Assembly: GCA_014529385.2 (NCBI GenBank)
Contig: CM043958.1
Span: 122,480,817 to 122,544,816, forward strand
Reading direction: 5' to 3'
DNA from: Adiantum capillus-veneris
Taxonomy: Eukaryota > Streptophyta > Polypodiopsida > Polypodiales > Pteridaceae
Length of the DNA stretch: 64,000 nucleotides
In this document: in pieces, positions 34,935 to 46,305 of the stretch
Layout of the letters: every line of letters begins with the position of its first letter
How positions within the stretch are numbered: position 1 is the first letter of the stretch
Notes under the pieces: generated by a model
Databases searched by the model: none
What the model saw: the letters and a program-made list of their open reading frames with translations, nothing else
What the model was told of the DNA's origin: nothing
Program-made: the position numbers and the translations under genes

Positions 34935-35909
34935 ATGAACCTTGATTTTGGTCGTGTACTAGGAAATCAGGGCATACTCAAAGAAACCTCCAGTAGAGTA
35001 TCCACTGAAGAAAGCGTGAATCAAGGCAATTCCTTGCACACTATCCTTGAAGAAGTCTCACACACTTTTTCAGATTCAACCTCTGAAATGTCTTCCTATT
35101 CGACTCACTTAGAAATCGGAACGACAGTGCGCTATAAGCATATACTCTCATTTTATAAGACTAATCGCCATGGAGCTCACGTTTACCTGGATCCTAATGA
35201 AGAGTGTGCTATTCGCATTGATGACCATGGTATTGAGTTCGAAGAAGAAATCAAGGCAAACAAACAAGGAAAAATGTGCATGGACAGAAACGGAACTCAG
35301 TATTTACAAGTTGAAAACCTTGACGTGATAGAAAAATGGGAGTTAGAAGTAAACACCATAATCCCAGATATATCAGCAAAAGAAGGACCACCAAACTTAG
35401 AATTCGAGGGATACGATCAAGTAGATTTGAAGCCCTTGAAACGGCTTAGTACTGACAATCCTAGGATTGGAGTCTACTGTTGGGAGGACAGAAACGTAAA
35501 AGATCTTCTGTGGACTTTGCATGCCAAATCAGGAAAACGAATGGCCATGAAAATCATCTATATCTTCAAGATCAAAGATAAGGGATTAGCAGAGCTACCA
35601 ACCTACCTGTTTGGGGATTGTTATAATAACAACTTTGCTATGATGACTCCTAAGGAGGTCAAACAAACCAAATACCAAGGGTATTCCATAAGGGATTGGA
35701 TATTCGGACAAGGACCAAAAACAATTCCGAGAGATGAACACCATGAGAGATCATCTGAGAGTAATGTTAAGAAACCAGAAACAGCCTCATCATGTAAAAA
35801 ACTGGGTGACACTAAGGCCAGTCCAGGGCTACATGAGTCACTATTTCCAACAGATTGGTTTGAAGGACTCAGAATAGGACCACCCAATTGCCAGGAGACC
35901 GAGAGTTGA
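34935..35909 (+). pseudogene. G3 gag N-terminal region
   Basis: A 324-codon open frame starting MNLDFGRVLGNQG, acidic at first, then mixed alpha/beta-looking sequence with VYCWEDRNVKDLLWTLH and AELPTYLFGDCYNN. No family recognised. It lies directly upstream of a retrotransposon capsid domain, from which it is separated by a frameshift near 35890, so it is probably the N-terminal (matrix-like) part of Gag. A good splice donor-like GGTAAGTA lies just upstream (about 34902). Start ATG is the first in the frame; the true start could lie upstream of it through splicing. Confidence 0.6.
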
Positions 35910-37259
35910 ACCAAATAGACACGTCAGACCAGCTGATTTTCAAAAATGGGTCAAAAAATACAGCAGATGAGGGGATCCATACGACCACTTAGCAAGCTTT
36001 AAGCAAGTGCTAAGAGCAGGGCGTATATTCGATTTCCATACTCAATTCGAGGGGTTTGGAATGACATTAGAAGGAAAAGCATTGACGTGGTTCCAAAACA
36101 TTCCACCAAGGTCAATCATGGACTTAAATACATTAGCTCAAGGATTTGCAGTTGCTTGTTCTAAAACGGGGATCAAACATAATACGGTAGCTTAAATCTA
36201 CAGCTTAAAATAGAAACATGGTGATTCTGTTAAGGATTGTGCAACTCGAATGAAACAATACATTGCCAGATGCCCAGGGCTAGAGATACCTGCAGAAGAA
36301 CGACTCGTATCTTTGTTTCTAGAGAGACTACTAAACAAAGAACTTCATGCTATACTCTATAGCAAGAAGCATACAACCCTAGAAGAGTGTGCCCTCAGAT
36401 GCTATTGACTTAGGAGACAATTGTGATATTTTCAACGAAGAAGATGTCCCTAAGGATAACCAAAGTGAGAAAACAGCATCCACTAAACTAGCACAAGTAG
36501 GAACGGCTGTTGTAGCATTGCTTTCAGCCATAGAGCCATAGAAGACATGCTCAAATGGATGATGACATGATGAAAAACATGCAAAAAGAATCTATGAGGG
36601 GACCAGGACAAGGAATATCTCAACAGGGACAACCAATTAGACCGTAGAAATGGTGTGCAATTAAGTGTCAATGGACCAACCATGAGACCAACAAGTGCTA
36701 CTTCCGACCAAAGTATGATGGGAATGTTCAATACGTGCCCATGAGGCCACAAGGGCAACCCATGTACAGATACCAACCTAACATGGCCCAAGCTCAAAGA
36801 CCAGCGATGGGTATGGAAAGACCTCAACCTGTGTTGAGTCAACAACCTCCATATCCAAGACATAATGCAGTGCCTATAAAGTAGATGCATTTAGAAGGAG
36901 TCATAGATGAACAAGCACTAGTGCCTGTTACACCCTGTGCTGAGCCTAGTCCATCTACAGTAATGGTAGAAGGAGATTGGTATAATTCACATCCACCACC
37001 ATTGAAAGAACTTGTGACTTATGCTCCACCAGAGCTCGCACCAATGTATTATGTAGCTAATCCAGGTGTCAGACCTCCTATGGTAAGACCCGTGTTTAAG
37101 CCAAGAACGGAAAACTGTCACAACTGTGTGCAGATGATCATTGGAAAAATGAATGTCTAGAGCCTGATAAGAACCTCAAGCCAATTGAAGCTTATTGTAT
37201 ACAATGTTGCAAAAAGGGAGGACACTTCCCAAAAGATTGTCCTAAAAATCCTTTAAACA
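35910..37259 (+). pseudogene. G3 gag capsid and nucleocapsid (broken)
   Basis: Capsid of the retrotrans_gag type: DPYDHLASFKQVLRAGR, EGKALTWFQNIPPRSI, AQGFAV, then after stops KHGDSVKDCATRMKQY and LLNKELHAIL. A Pro/Gln-rich stretch follows. The nucleocapsid has two zinc knuckles near 37111-37240: the first (CHNC then H-WKNE-C) is split by a 1-base frameshift, and the second reads CIQCCKKGGHFPKDC with one extra residue. In intact elements Gag packages the RNA. Stops lie near 35968, 36193, 36208, 36406 and 36880. Confidence 0.85.
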
Positions 37260-38141
37260 AGGGGAAAACAGTAGTAAATGTAGTCCAAGTGATACCTAGT
37301 AGCTCATCTAAGAGTCAACCAATTGTTCCAGTCAAGGTAATCACTAGATCTCAGGCTAAGAAAAAGAAACATAACTCCTCTGATGATTTGGAGAACACAA
37401 AATCTGCCTCTCAAAAGACCAAAAGAAGCAGAAGCAAAATGTATGAATTGAGAAAACAGAAACAATGGGCTAAAATCGAGGAGAAAGCAAAAAAGCTATT
37501 CCAAGAAAAGGTGAAAGAACCTGGAAGCAAAATCAAAGAAGCAACTATAAAATCTGGAGGATCAATTTTGGTTGTTTGATAAAATTTTTGAGCCTATTAA
37601 TGCAGCCTTGGAAGCTTACCAAGCAAGACTTAAGGCATGCCAAAACATGGAAAACAAATAAAAAAACTATCCTTCTTTAGACAAGGAAGCAGCTAAGCTT
37701 GAAGCTTATCAAAATTTGGTGAGAATCACGCAAGAGATGCTGAAAAAACAAAAACTCGAGCTTGAAAGTATCACAAAACCTAAAGAGCTTGTGATAAGAT
37801 ACACTAAAGAAAAATCCGAAGTGGTGGTAGAACCCCACCTTGAAACAAAAGAACCAAAACTTGTAGTGCCGGACAACAAAGATGCCTTAGACGGAATTCC
37901 ATTCGTAGAGGAAGACTGGCCAGGGCACTTATGGAAAAAAGTTAGAGAGATCAAGGATGGAAGCCTAACTCTAAAGTCAGCTCCTATAGAGGAAGTTTGG
38001 TTAGACAACCTACCTCCTGATATGAACATGGATGTACAATCCTTGTACGGGGATCGTGGATTTGAAGCTTCAGGAATGTCTAAACCATTGACCTTGAAAA
38101 CATTACCCTCTTACTTGGGAGATAACGAAGATGAATCATAG
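37260..38141 (+). pseudogene. G3 gag-protease linker, highly charged
   Basis: Two open frames (37289-37579, 37716-38141) are dominated by Lys, Glu and Ser, with KAKKLFQEKVKE and KKQKLELESITKPKEL, likely helical. The second ends with acidic sequence and LPSYLGDNEDES. No domain recognised. It bridges the nucleocapsid and the protease in the polyprotein. Confidence 0.5.
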
Positions 38142-38432
38142 TGTGCAAGACCACTCAAGTAAAAAGAGCGGAGCAGACACTAGAAGTAGACAACATTCAT
38201 TCAATCATGTCTACACCCATCCAATGCACTCTTACTTGGGGAGAACTGTAAAAAATCAGACTATATTTATGGAATGACCTACAAAAAACCCTAGAGAAGG
38301 TAGGATAATGGGACTCGTCGTAAAAAATTTGGAAGATCGAAACACGAAATGGATAACAAAGAGATTCGATCTGTTCCAATGAACAAAGTTGGAGAATATT
38401 ACAAAGGGGAATAAGGAAACACAACCCTTCCA

Positions 38433-38933
38433 GTGAAATATAATGACATTGAAACCATGGCAATACTGGATAGACGAGCAGGCATAGCCATAGCCACAAA
38501 AGCAGTATGGGAATCCTGGGGACAACCAACTATTAGACAAACTCAAATGAAATTGCAATTGGCTGACAAACACATTGAAAGACCATTAGGGCTACTTGAA
38601 AAAGTGATAATCAATTCTTGTGGGATTGAATATCAACACACTTTTGCCATAGTAGACTTTGAGAAAAAACTCAATTACGAAATCATATTGGGAAGACCTT
38701 TCATGTGACAGGTACAACCTATCCAAGATTGGGGAAACAATTATCTGTACTTGAAGCAAGTGGGATCTATAACAAGGGTCAATCTAAAAGATCACACTTA
38801 TAGAGATGTCATGAAAATGCCCATACAAGAGTTTGATTCAGTCTCTTCAGCTGAAACTAAGCTTCCATCGTGGCTGAACAAAGACACTCCTATTTGGATG
38901 TGTGGAGCTTTAGAAAATGGGAGTTTAAAATGA
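38433..38933 (+). pseudogene. G3 canonical-position protease (PR1), active site lost
   Basis: Retropepsin-like: AILDRRAGIAIATKAVWESW at the active site, GLLEKVIINSCGIEY in the flap region, and EIILGRPFM, then a TGA stop (38706-38708) and in-frame continuation QVQPIQDWGNNYL. This is the normal gypsy position between gag and RT. The active site reads D-R-R where D-T/S-G is expected, so catalysis is not expected. It is separate from PR2 after integrase. Confidence 0.85.
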
Positions 38934-38951
38934 GAAGAATGTAGTTTAGAA

Positions 38952-39712
38952 ATGGACTGCACAGACGAAGCCTTTGTACCTGAACCCTTTGCAGATCATT
39001 TGTTTGAGCCATTTGAGTGGACTCAAATTTTAGCAACAATGGATGTATGTGTGAATACGTCTATGCCTACTCAATTTTGCGATGAGGATGGCTATGACAT
39101 AATTTCCATCCAAATGATTTCAACCCTCAACATTGAAGATGAAATTGAGGAACCCAAGGACTTGATGAAAGCTCAACAAGTCTTTTCAAACCTCTACTAC
39201 GATGCAATAGATGAGTTAGATGAATACTCAGCTACCTCAGAAGATTTGGGGTCAGAAAAACAACATGTGAGAGCTAAGCTACTCTTGAAAGGAGGACAGG
39301 AAAAGGCTTTTGACTTTCCTAACCAAAAATCAAGAAGACAAAAATGATATAGACAAAAAAGAAACACCAAAAACGTGAAAACAAGACCTATGCCATCAGT
39401 CTCCAGTAGAACACAATTCCTGATGCAGATAGATGCACATGATTGTGTCAAGGACAAAATCACTGACAGGTATCCTTCAAACAAAAATCCAAAAATTTCG
39501 AAAACATCAAGAAAAACAAGGAAGGATACTCAAGCAAAGCCAAACAAACAGGACAAGGAGCCAACCATGACACGAGTTGAGCGGAAAAAGAAATATCAAG
39601 AGTTGAAAAAAGCTCTAAAGGAGATATATACGATCAAAATGGAAACCACAAAAGCGGATGGTAAGGATGTAATGAGTGTTCCATCCCATTACAAAAAGTA
39701 TACTCTTTAAGA
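38952..39712 (+). pseudogene. G3 protease-RT linker
   Basis: First an acidic open frame (38952-39347, with PFADHLFEPFEWTQIL), then a Lys-rich one (39375-39710, with TRVERKKKYQELKKALKE). No recognised domain. It continues the polyprotein toward RT. Confidence 0.5.
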
Positions 39713-39729
39713 TCAAAAAATCATTGTAG

Positions 39730-40740
39730 AACAATCTGTTAGAGAAGTACGGAAACAAGGCGAGTCCTACAAAGGGCCCTGAGAACGAGAAAACGATAGA
39801 CTTTTCTGAACCATGGGAAGAACCTAGGCCTGCATACATTGCAAATGACCTAGTAGAAGATGAAGAAGAGATTTTACTAAGCTTACTAGAAGAGTACCAA
39901 GATATCTTTGCTTGGTTTTACAAGGATCTCAAGGGTGTTGATCCAGAAATCTGTCAACATACCATACCCATGAGGGATGATGCGAAACCAAGTAGACAAA
40001 GGCCATACACATATAATGAAACATTTGCCAGGAAAATCAAAGAAGAGATTGAGAAACTGAAGGAAGCCAAATTCATTTACGAAATTGAACACACAGATTG
40101 GGTGTCTCCAATTGTGGTAGTACCCAAGAAGAATGGAAAATTACGAGTGTGTGTCAATCGCAAAAAAGTGAATGCAGCTACCATTAGAGACGACTTTCCT
40201 CTTCCAATCACTGAGCATATTTTAGAACCAATTGCAGGAAAAGAAGCTTACAGCTTCTTAGATGGCTTTTCGGGAAACAATCAACTTTTGGTTGACCCAA
40301 AAGATCAGCATAAAACTACTTTTGCAACGGAATGGGGTATTTTTTCCTATTGGGCTATGCCTTTTGGGTTAACGAATGCTCCTGCCACCTTTCAAAGATT
40401 GATGAGTCATGCTTTTAAAGAGTATTTGAGGAAATTCTTGGAAGTATACATGGATGATCTATACGTACATTCATCAATCCGGGCTAATAATTTTGAACAC
40501 CTCAAAAAGATATTCAAAAATGTAGACTTTATAGGATTTGCCTAAATCCTGAAAAGTGCACATTCATGGGTAGACAAGAAAAAATTCTTGGACATATAGT
40601 GTCTAAAAATGGCATAGCTACTGACTTGGATAAAATTCATGTTATTGTTGATTTGCCTAGACCAACAACAGTTAAGGGGGTTCAAGCCTTCATGGGACAT
40701 TGTGGATATTACAGAAGGTTCATTTACATGTACGCTATAA
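39730..40740 (+). pseudogene. G3 reverse transcriptase
   Basis: The preceding region has SLLEEYQDIFAW and DPEICQHTIPM. Then come KIKEEIEKLKEAKFIYEIEH, PIVVVPKKNGKLRVCVN, FLDGFSGNNQLL (first catalytic Asp), FATEWGIFSYWAMPFGLTNA and the catalytic YMDDL. A frameshift near 40545 leads to KILGHIVSKNGIATDLDKI and GHCGYYRRFI in the RT thumb. This is a well-preserved gypsy RT of the branch with an Asp-type PBS. The frameshift inactivates it. Confidence 0.95.
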
Positions 40741-41339
40741 TTGCAAAACCCATGTATAGCTTGATTACACACTTTGAATGGAGTGATACATGTGAAGAAT
40801 CCTTCATGAATCTTAAACAAGCTCTCATCTCAGCTCCAATATCGAAAGCACCAGATTGGAATAAGATATTCAACATACATGTAGATGCTTCCAATTTTGC
40901 CATAGGTTGTATACTAGCTCAACCAGGAGACGGGAAGATCGATTTTTCTATTTCTTATGCTAGCCGACAATTGAACCTGGTAGAAAAGAATTATACTACC
41001 ACAGAAAGGGAAGGAGTAGGAATGATCTATGTCGTTAAAAAGTATAGACATTACCTATTAGCCAACAAGTTTGTGTTCTTTGTGGACCATCAAGCCTTAT
41101 TGTACTTAGTCAACAAGCCGTGCAGCACAGGAAGAATAGTGAGATGGTTCATCATTCTTTTGGAATTTGATTTCACTGTGGTTGTCAAAAAGGGCATTAC
41201 TCATCAAAGAGAAGATCATTTTTCAAGGATTGTTTCAGGAGAATCACCTAAAGGGATAGACAATGATCTACCATATGCCTATTTGTTCTCTGTGGAAATG
41301 ATACCTCGATGGTTGGAAAACATGGTATCATTTGGATGA
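40741..41339 (+). pseudogene. G3 RNase H
   Basis: First Asp in FNIHVDASNFAIGC, Glu in YTTTEREGVGMIY, third acidic residue in FFVDHQALLYL, ending with KKGITHQREDHFSR and GIDNDLPYAYLF. Continuous with RT in the same frame from 40566 and stopped by TGA at 41337-41339. I see one RNase H only; the extra RNase H of Tat elements is not evident. Confidence 0.93.
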
Positions 41340-42040
41340 CCATAGCTCAAGTGGATTTACAAATACCACTTTCTATTACAATTGGATTAATTGAGTAATC
41401 GGCTATGTGTCAATTACTAGCTGGTAAGCTATACAAAAGAAATCGAGATGGAATATTGCTCTTATGCATTAATACTGAAGAGAAAAACCAGTACCTAAGT
41501 CAATCACATATTACCATAGTAGGGCTTCACTTTACGAAAGACCAAACTATGAGATGAATTTTGAGACTTGGAGTATTTTGGCCAACTGTGAGGAATGATG
41601 TTTGCTCTTTCGTAAAGGATTGTCCTCAATGTAAAAAAAAACACCCATACCTCATGTAACATTGTTTCAAATGTCACATGTTCCTAAGTGGAGTAACTAT
41701 CTAGCTACTTACTTATCAAGTCAAACATTTCCTGAGGATATGAGTAAACGTCGTCAAAGAGCAATTGAAATTGAAGCAAGAGACTATGCTCTTATTGGAA
41801 ACCAATTGTATTGGAGAGGTAAGGATCAACAGTTGCATCTTTGTGCAAATGAAGACAAATATATTTCAATTATAGAACAAACACATGCTGGATTAGCTGG
41901 AGGTCACTTTTCTAGTGAAACCACCGCAAGAGCAATCTACTTGGTAGGCATATGGTGGCCAACAATTTTTGCAGATACAAAGAATATGTTCGAAGGTGTG
42001 ATGCTTATCAACGAGCAAAAATACAACACATGTAGCTATA
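41340..42040 (+). pseudogene. G3 tandem integrase zinc modules (two linker+HHCC units)
   Basis: Unit 1: linker LAGKLYKRNRDGILLLC, H-x6-H in QSHITIVGLH (41501-41530), C-x2-C in CPQC (41621-41632), with several stops. Unit 2 (41662 onward): WSNYLATYLSSQTFPEDM, linker IGNQLYWRGKDQQLHLC, H-x6-H in THAGLAGGHF near 41880-41910. A frameshift follows and a final C-D-A-Y replaces C-x2-C. G2 has the same duplication. Each unit looks like the complete N-terminal part of a gypsy integrase. Confidence 0.8.
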
Positions 42041-42044
42041 TAGC

Positions 42045-42620
42045 ATGCCCTTAAGACCAATGATGGGAGCTAGAGCTTTCGCAAAATGGGGTATAGACTT
42101 TGTTGGGCCAATACAGCCACTTGCTTATAGAACCCAAGCTCAATATATCATTGTAGCTACGGACTATTTGACCAAGTGGGCTGAGGCTAAAGCAACTCAA
42201 AAGAATGATGCCAAAACCACTGCCACATTCTTATATGAGTATGTATTCACGAAAATTTTCGATGATGAGGGAACTCATGTCCTCAATGAGGTAATCGAGT
42301 ATTTTCTTAATGAGTTTATGGTCATCCATAACAAATCACCTCCCTATCACCCACAAGCAAACGGACAAGCTGAGCATATGAACAAGATTTTTAGCTCGGT
42401 ATTGACTAAAGTGGCTAGTTCAAGAAGGACAGACTAGGAAATGAATCTCCATGCTGCTCTATGGGCTTATCGAGTTTCATTCAAAACAGCTTTAAATTCT
42501 ACACCCTTTAACCTTGTTTATGGTCTTGATGCCATACTGCCAATGGAGTTTCTATTGCAAACACTAAGAGTGGCAAAGAATCTTGAGTGGACTGGACATG
42601 AATTGTAAGAAAGACTAGAA
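42045..42620 (+). pseudogene. G3 integrase core and start of C-terminal domain
   Basis: First Asp in KWGIDFVGPI, second Asp in FDDEGTHVLNE, and Glu in NGQAEHMNK with DD35E spacing. Compared with G2, about six residues (the R-Y-G-L-P segment) are missing just before the second Asp, an in-frame deletion. After a TAG near 42436 the sequence continues with ALWAYRVSFKTALNSTPFNLV and LEDLEKLHEAQEELV in pieces. The GPF domain seen in G2 has been deleted together with the first half of PR2. Confidence 0.9.
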
Positions 42621-42636
42621 GATTTAGAAAAGCTGC

Positions 42637-42933
42637 ATGAAGCCCAAGAGGAGTTGGTCAATAGCAAGAATAGCGACAATCAAAGGATGCAACAAGAACC
42701 CAACACCAACATTGGGAGTAGTCAACTTGAACGTGATAGCACATGGATGTTCATGTTTTCATCAGTTTGTATGCTTACCAGATGAGCAGATGAATGAGAT
42801 GATGATCCTTGGTATTCCCTGGATGCGGACATACAAAGCAGTACCAGATTGGGATACAAACTGGCTCAAGCTATCACCTAAAGTCAGGCAACTCATTGTT
42901 TTAATTGCACCAAGTAAGGAAGAATGGAAATGA
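42637..42933 (+). pseudogene. G3 PR2 remnant (C-terminal half only)
   Basis: Encodes VVNLNVIAHG, then FHQFVCLPDEQMNEMMILG and IPWMRTYKAVPDWDTNW. This matches the G2 PR2 segment FHVFEDQHLNEAVILG and VPWMRTYQATPNW almost word for word. The N-terminal half with the catalytic Asp is missing: integrase helix sequence joins directly to the flap region, so a deletion removed the piece between. Its presence shows that PR2 also existed in the G3 lineage. Confidence 0.75.
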
Positions 42934-43305
42934 AGCAATCAGCAAACCAAACCACGAAGTAATTGATCTTCTCCATCCTATCGACAAGTAAATGCTACAG
43001 GTAGCATGCAAGGAGTCAGGCCAATTTGGGTACCAAAAGCTCAGCTTAAGGATAAACCGATTCAAATCTAGGTGCCTAAAACATCATCAACAGCACCAAA
43101 GACGGTTCCAAAGGTCAAAACCCAGAGATGAGCATCTCCGAGCAAGAAATCTAACACGAAATGGATTTGGAAGAAAAAAGAACACTTATCTTCTCCGCAA
43201 ACGGGAAAACCAATCAAGCAATGGAGAGTTAAGTCTCAACAGACTCCACCACACCATTCTGCACCTAGCAAACCAAGCTACCAATGGCGCGAAAAAGCTT
43301 GACAA

Positions 43306-43388
43306 CAACCATTACTAGTACCTAAAGCCAGACAACCATTACTAGTACCTAAAGCCCAGACAACCATTACTAGTACCTAAATCCCAGG
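43306..43388 (+). repeat. 28-bp tandem repeat, three copies
   Basis: Three near-identical copies of a 27-28-bp unit starting CAACCATTACTAGTACCTAA, within the G3 pol tail. Confidence 0.93.
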
Positions 43389-43650
43389 CAATCAGTGTGA
43401 TGAAGTATCTTGATGGTGGCACAATATTCAAGAAAAGAGCACACAACCTACAAAATTTTCTCTTTGGAAGACAGCAACAACAAGCCTCGACATTAGAAAC
43501 CCTTGAGTTAATTACTCAAGACCCAACTCTTGCACAACATATTGGTTTGAACTGCATTGATCTTCAAAGCATGGTAGAGCCAACCAAGGCTATACATAGA
43601 CACGATTGTTTAACCCATGCACACAGTCGTCATCACAGAGTACGTCATCT

Positions 43651-43666
43651 AGGAGGGGTGGAAGGG
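43651..43666 (+). promoter_or_regulatory. G3 internal polypurine tract
   Basis: AGGAGGGGTGGAAGGG, overlapping the end of the pol tail, equivalent to the G1 and G2 internal tracts but with one T. Confidence 0.4.
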
Positions 43667-43722
43667 CACTAAGTAATTAAGGGCAATGTTTGGAGAGGGA
43701 GGAAAAAAATTGATGTTAACGT

Positions 43723-44596
43723 TGTTGCGTGCATTTTTGACACCCCGTTTTTTGTAAATTTGTACATAAGGACATGACGCCCGATGTCAAAAGGGTGTGT
43801 GGGATTTCTTTTTGTGGGTTTTTTAGCTTTCTTTAGCAAGCACATGTACATGCAATGCAAGTCGCTAATCTAATGACAGTTGTCAAATTACTGTAAGTGC
43901 CCGTGAGTGAGCTTTTTGAAGGGAGACTTGTATATAACATAAACTCATGTAAAAAAATTAAAAAAGTTCAGCCAAACATCAGAAATTTACAGGTTTTAGC
44001 TCGTTGTGTCTCCTTGGTGATTTGGGATGCAGTTTTTTGCCCCGACTAGCCTTCTCTACGTGTAGTCGTGCTAGGACAGCTTTCTGTTCGCATCAATTTT
44101 GCTCATGGCGGCGTATGGAATGAATTTTGGTCATCTTTAGCTTTCTCGCCATTCTTTTTTCAATCTTTTTTCCAAGCTTTAAAGTGCCCCAATTGGAGTT
44201 GTGCTCTTCAGGTTACGACTAGTTCTCTGCAGGGCTATGGCTATGGCAGCCTAGTGGCAAATTGTGTGCAGACAAATTTGGAGGGCATGTATGTATGAAT
44301 TGTGGAATTGATGTTGAAGTTTTGGGTTTGTGATGCTCAATGGTGAAAACGGAGGCCCTTGTATTCATATGCATTGGTCAGCGTGTGCTGTAAATCCATG
44401 CTTTGGCAGGGTTTTGCTCCTATGTGACATAGTCTCTTGGGTGGGCGACGGCCATTAAATTCCCAAGGGGACTACTCTTGTTGGACTTGTGGTGTTTCAA
44501 AGGTATTTTGCAAAGCTTTTGGTGTCTTGTTGTTCTCTTTCAACGCTCTTGGGTGACATCGCTATAGAGGTGTTCCAGGTCGCTTGTTTCCCAACA
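43723..44596 (+). repeat. T1 5' LTR
   Basis: TGTTGCGTGC to TTTCCCAACA. An open frame at 44068-44298 recurs in the 3' LTR only because the LTRs are duplicates. Confidence 0.92.
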
Positions 44597-44602
44597 GTGT
44601 TT

Positions 44603-44618
44603 TGGTGCCCGCTGAGGA
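44603..44618 (+). promoter_or_regulatory. T1 primer-binding-site candidate
   Basis: TGGTGCCCGCTGAGGA, six bases after the LTR end. It begins with TGG as required for a tRNA 3' end; the tRNA is not identified. Confidence 0.55.
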
Positions 44619-44657
44619 GTTGCTTCAAGTGACCTTCAGTTTATAGGTTTCATTGAC

Positions 44658-46046
44658 ATGATGGCAGAGTTTCCAAGTTTCAATGGTCAGGTAGGTGAGT
44701 ATGCTGATGCATTCATTGAGAAGATGGAGAATTTCTTATTTGATGGCAAATAAGGAAGATCCAATGATTATGCTCAAGATTTTGTTTTTTTTCTTGAAAG
44801 AGGATGCAAGGACATGGTATGATGAGTATGAGTCTTGTTGGAAATCATCTCAACCTTCACAAGTGATGACCTATCATGAGGTCAAGAAGGTTTTCCTTGA
44901 GAGGTTTAGTAAGGTAGAGGACCCAACGAATGTATGGCACTCCATTGAAGGACTTATGCAATGTGATGGTCAAAGTGTAGATGCCTTTGTCAAGGAGTTC
45001 AATGCTTTGTGGAGAAGATGGTGTGTTTCTTTGGGAAGTGATGCTCCTCCTCTTATGCTTAAGAAGTGTATGTTTATGCAAAATTTTAGGGGGCTGATTT
45101 GAGGTTTAAGGTTGAGCTTAAAGGGCCACTTACATTTGATGATGCAGTACAGATTGCAAAGCATAAGGAATGGAAGCTAGAGAGAGTGAAGCAACTTGGA
45201 TTGCAGGGTGATATGGAGCCAAAGGTTTGTTTGTGCATTGATATAGATACAAAGAGTGCCTCTAATTCAATATTGTATGATGATGGTTCTATTAAGAAAG
45301 AGCAAAAAGCATATAATGAGGAGAAAGACGCTAAGATGAATGTACACATCATGCCATCCTTGTTGTTTATGCCTCTCAATGGTGTTTCACATGCAAAAGA
45401 TGATGTTTCTACAAATGTAAAAGTTTATCAGAAGGAAAAGGATGCAATAAATGAAGTCTTAAAGAATGGTCATGATGAGAATCAATTTGTAGATGCCACT
45501 GTTGATGTGTCCAATGTGAAAGATTAGCATGTGGGTGATGTAAAAGTGGATGTTGGATATCCCTCTCCTTTATGTGAAGTCATTGAGAATGATTTGCAAG
45601 TCAATGAGGATACTTGTGTAGAAGTGAATGATGTAAATGAAGATATCTCTCAAATGCATGCTATTGTTGAGTCTTTTCCACTAAATGATGATGTTGTTGA
45701 CCATGTTGTGGACCTTATTAATGAGGAGACTGTCCATGAGGACTCTTGTGATTGCATTTATAGTGATGTATGTGGCCATTCCTTGATTGATAAAGAGAAT
45801 ATTGAGGTTTTAGAGGATATGAAAAAGGGTAGAGATGCTCTTTATATGCCTCATGTGAATATGGTTGATGCTACCTTGCTTGATCCTCTTGTTAAGGAGC
45901 CTAAGGTATATATGGAAGATGGCTTACCTATCAAGCATGATATGGTTGAATTGGATAGAGGATTAATGAAGAGTGGGGAGAATGAAATGGATATGCATGA
46001 GGATATAAAAATGGCTGAGATAAAAGTTGAAGACTTTTTGGATTAG
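44658..46046 (+). pseudogene. T1 gag
   Basis: Starts MMAEFPSFNGQVGEYADAFI; after a frameshift near 44745 it has DARTWYDEYESCWKSS, YHEVKKVFLERFSKVEDP and QSVDAFVKEFNALWRRW, the retrotrans_gag capsid signature. After another frameshift near 45090 it has FDDAVQIAKHKEWKLERV, then a long acidic Asp/Val-rich tail to the TAG at 46044-46046, with one in-frame stop at 45525. No zinc knuckle is seen. It would form the particle shell but relies on enzymes supplied in trans. Confidence 0.85.
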
Positions 46047-46305
46047 ATGTTAAAGGCTTCCTTGCATGCTATAATGATGAAAGGGTGTTTCTCTGTTGTA
46101 CTTGTTGAGAGTCCTTTATGCCTAAAGAGGATTTGGATTCTACACATGGTTTGTGCTTTCATATTAAGAGTGACATAATTGATATGGCTGGTGTTTCTTC
46201 ATGAATTTTGTGCTTATGTTGTATGGCCATTTGATCCGGGTGGACAATATGCTTATGCTACTGTTGAGCATGAATGCTCTAACAGACTGGGGGGTTGGCA
46301 AACTA

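Larger units (their letters stand above)
42934..43675 (+). pseudogene. G3 pol tail
   Basis: Lys/Gln/Asn-rich open frames (42992-43318, 43397-43672), ending with NFLFGRQQQQ and IHRHDCLTHAHSRHH before the stop. The ending parallels G2 (LLFGPRS, MHRHALC). No recognised domain. Confidence 0.45.

Noticed and set aside
36483-36890. 135-codon minus-strand frame opposite G3 gag
   Set aside because: Antisense shadow of the gag Pro/Gln-rich region; no domain.
38197-38573. Hydrophobic minus-strand frames opposite G3 PR1 as a membrane or envelope protein
   Set aside because: Antisense to the protease; hydrophobicity comes from complementing Lys/Glu-rich codons.
40741-41339. Second, archaeal-type RNase H as in Tat/Ogre elements
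   Set aside because: Only one RNase H could be traced; what follows is a duplicated zinc module instead.
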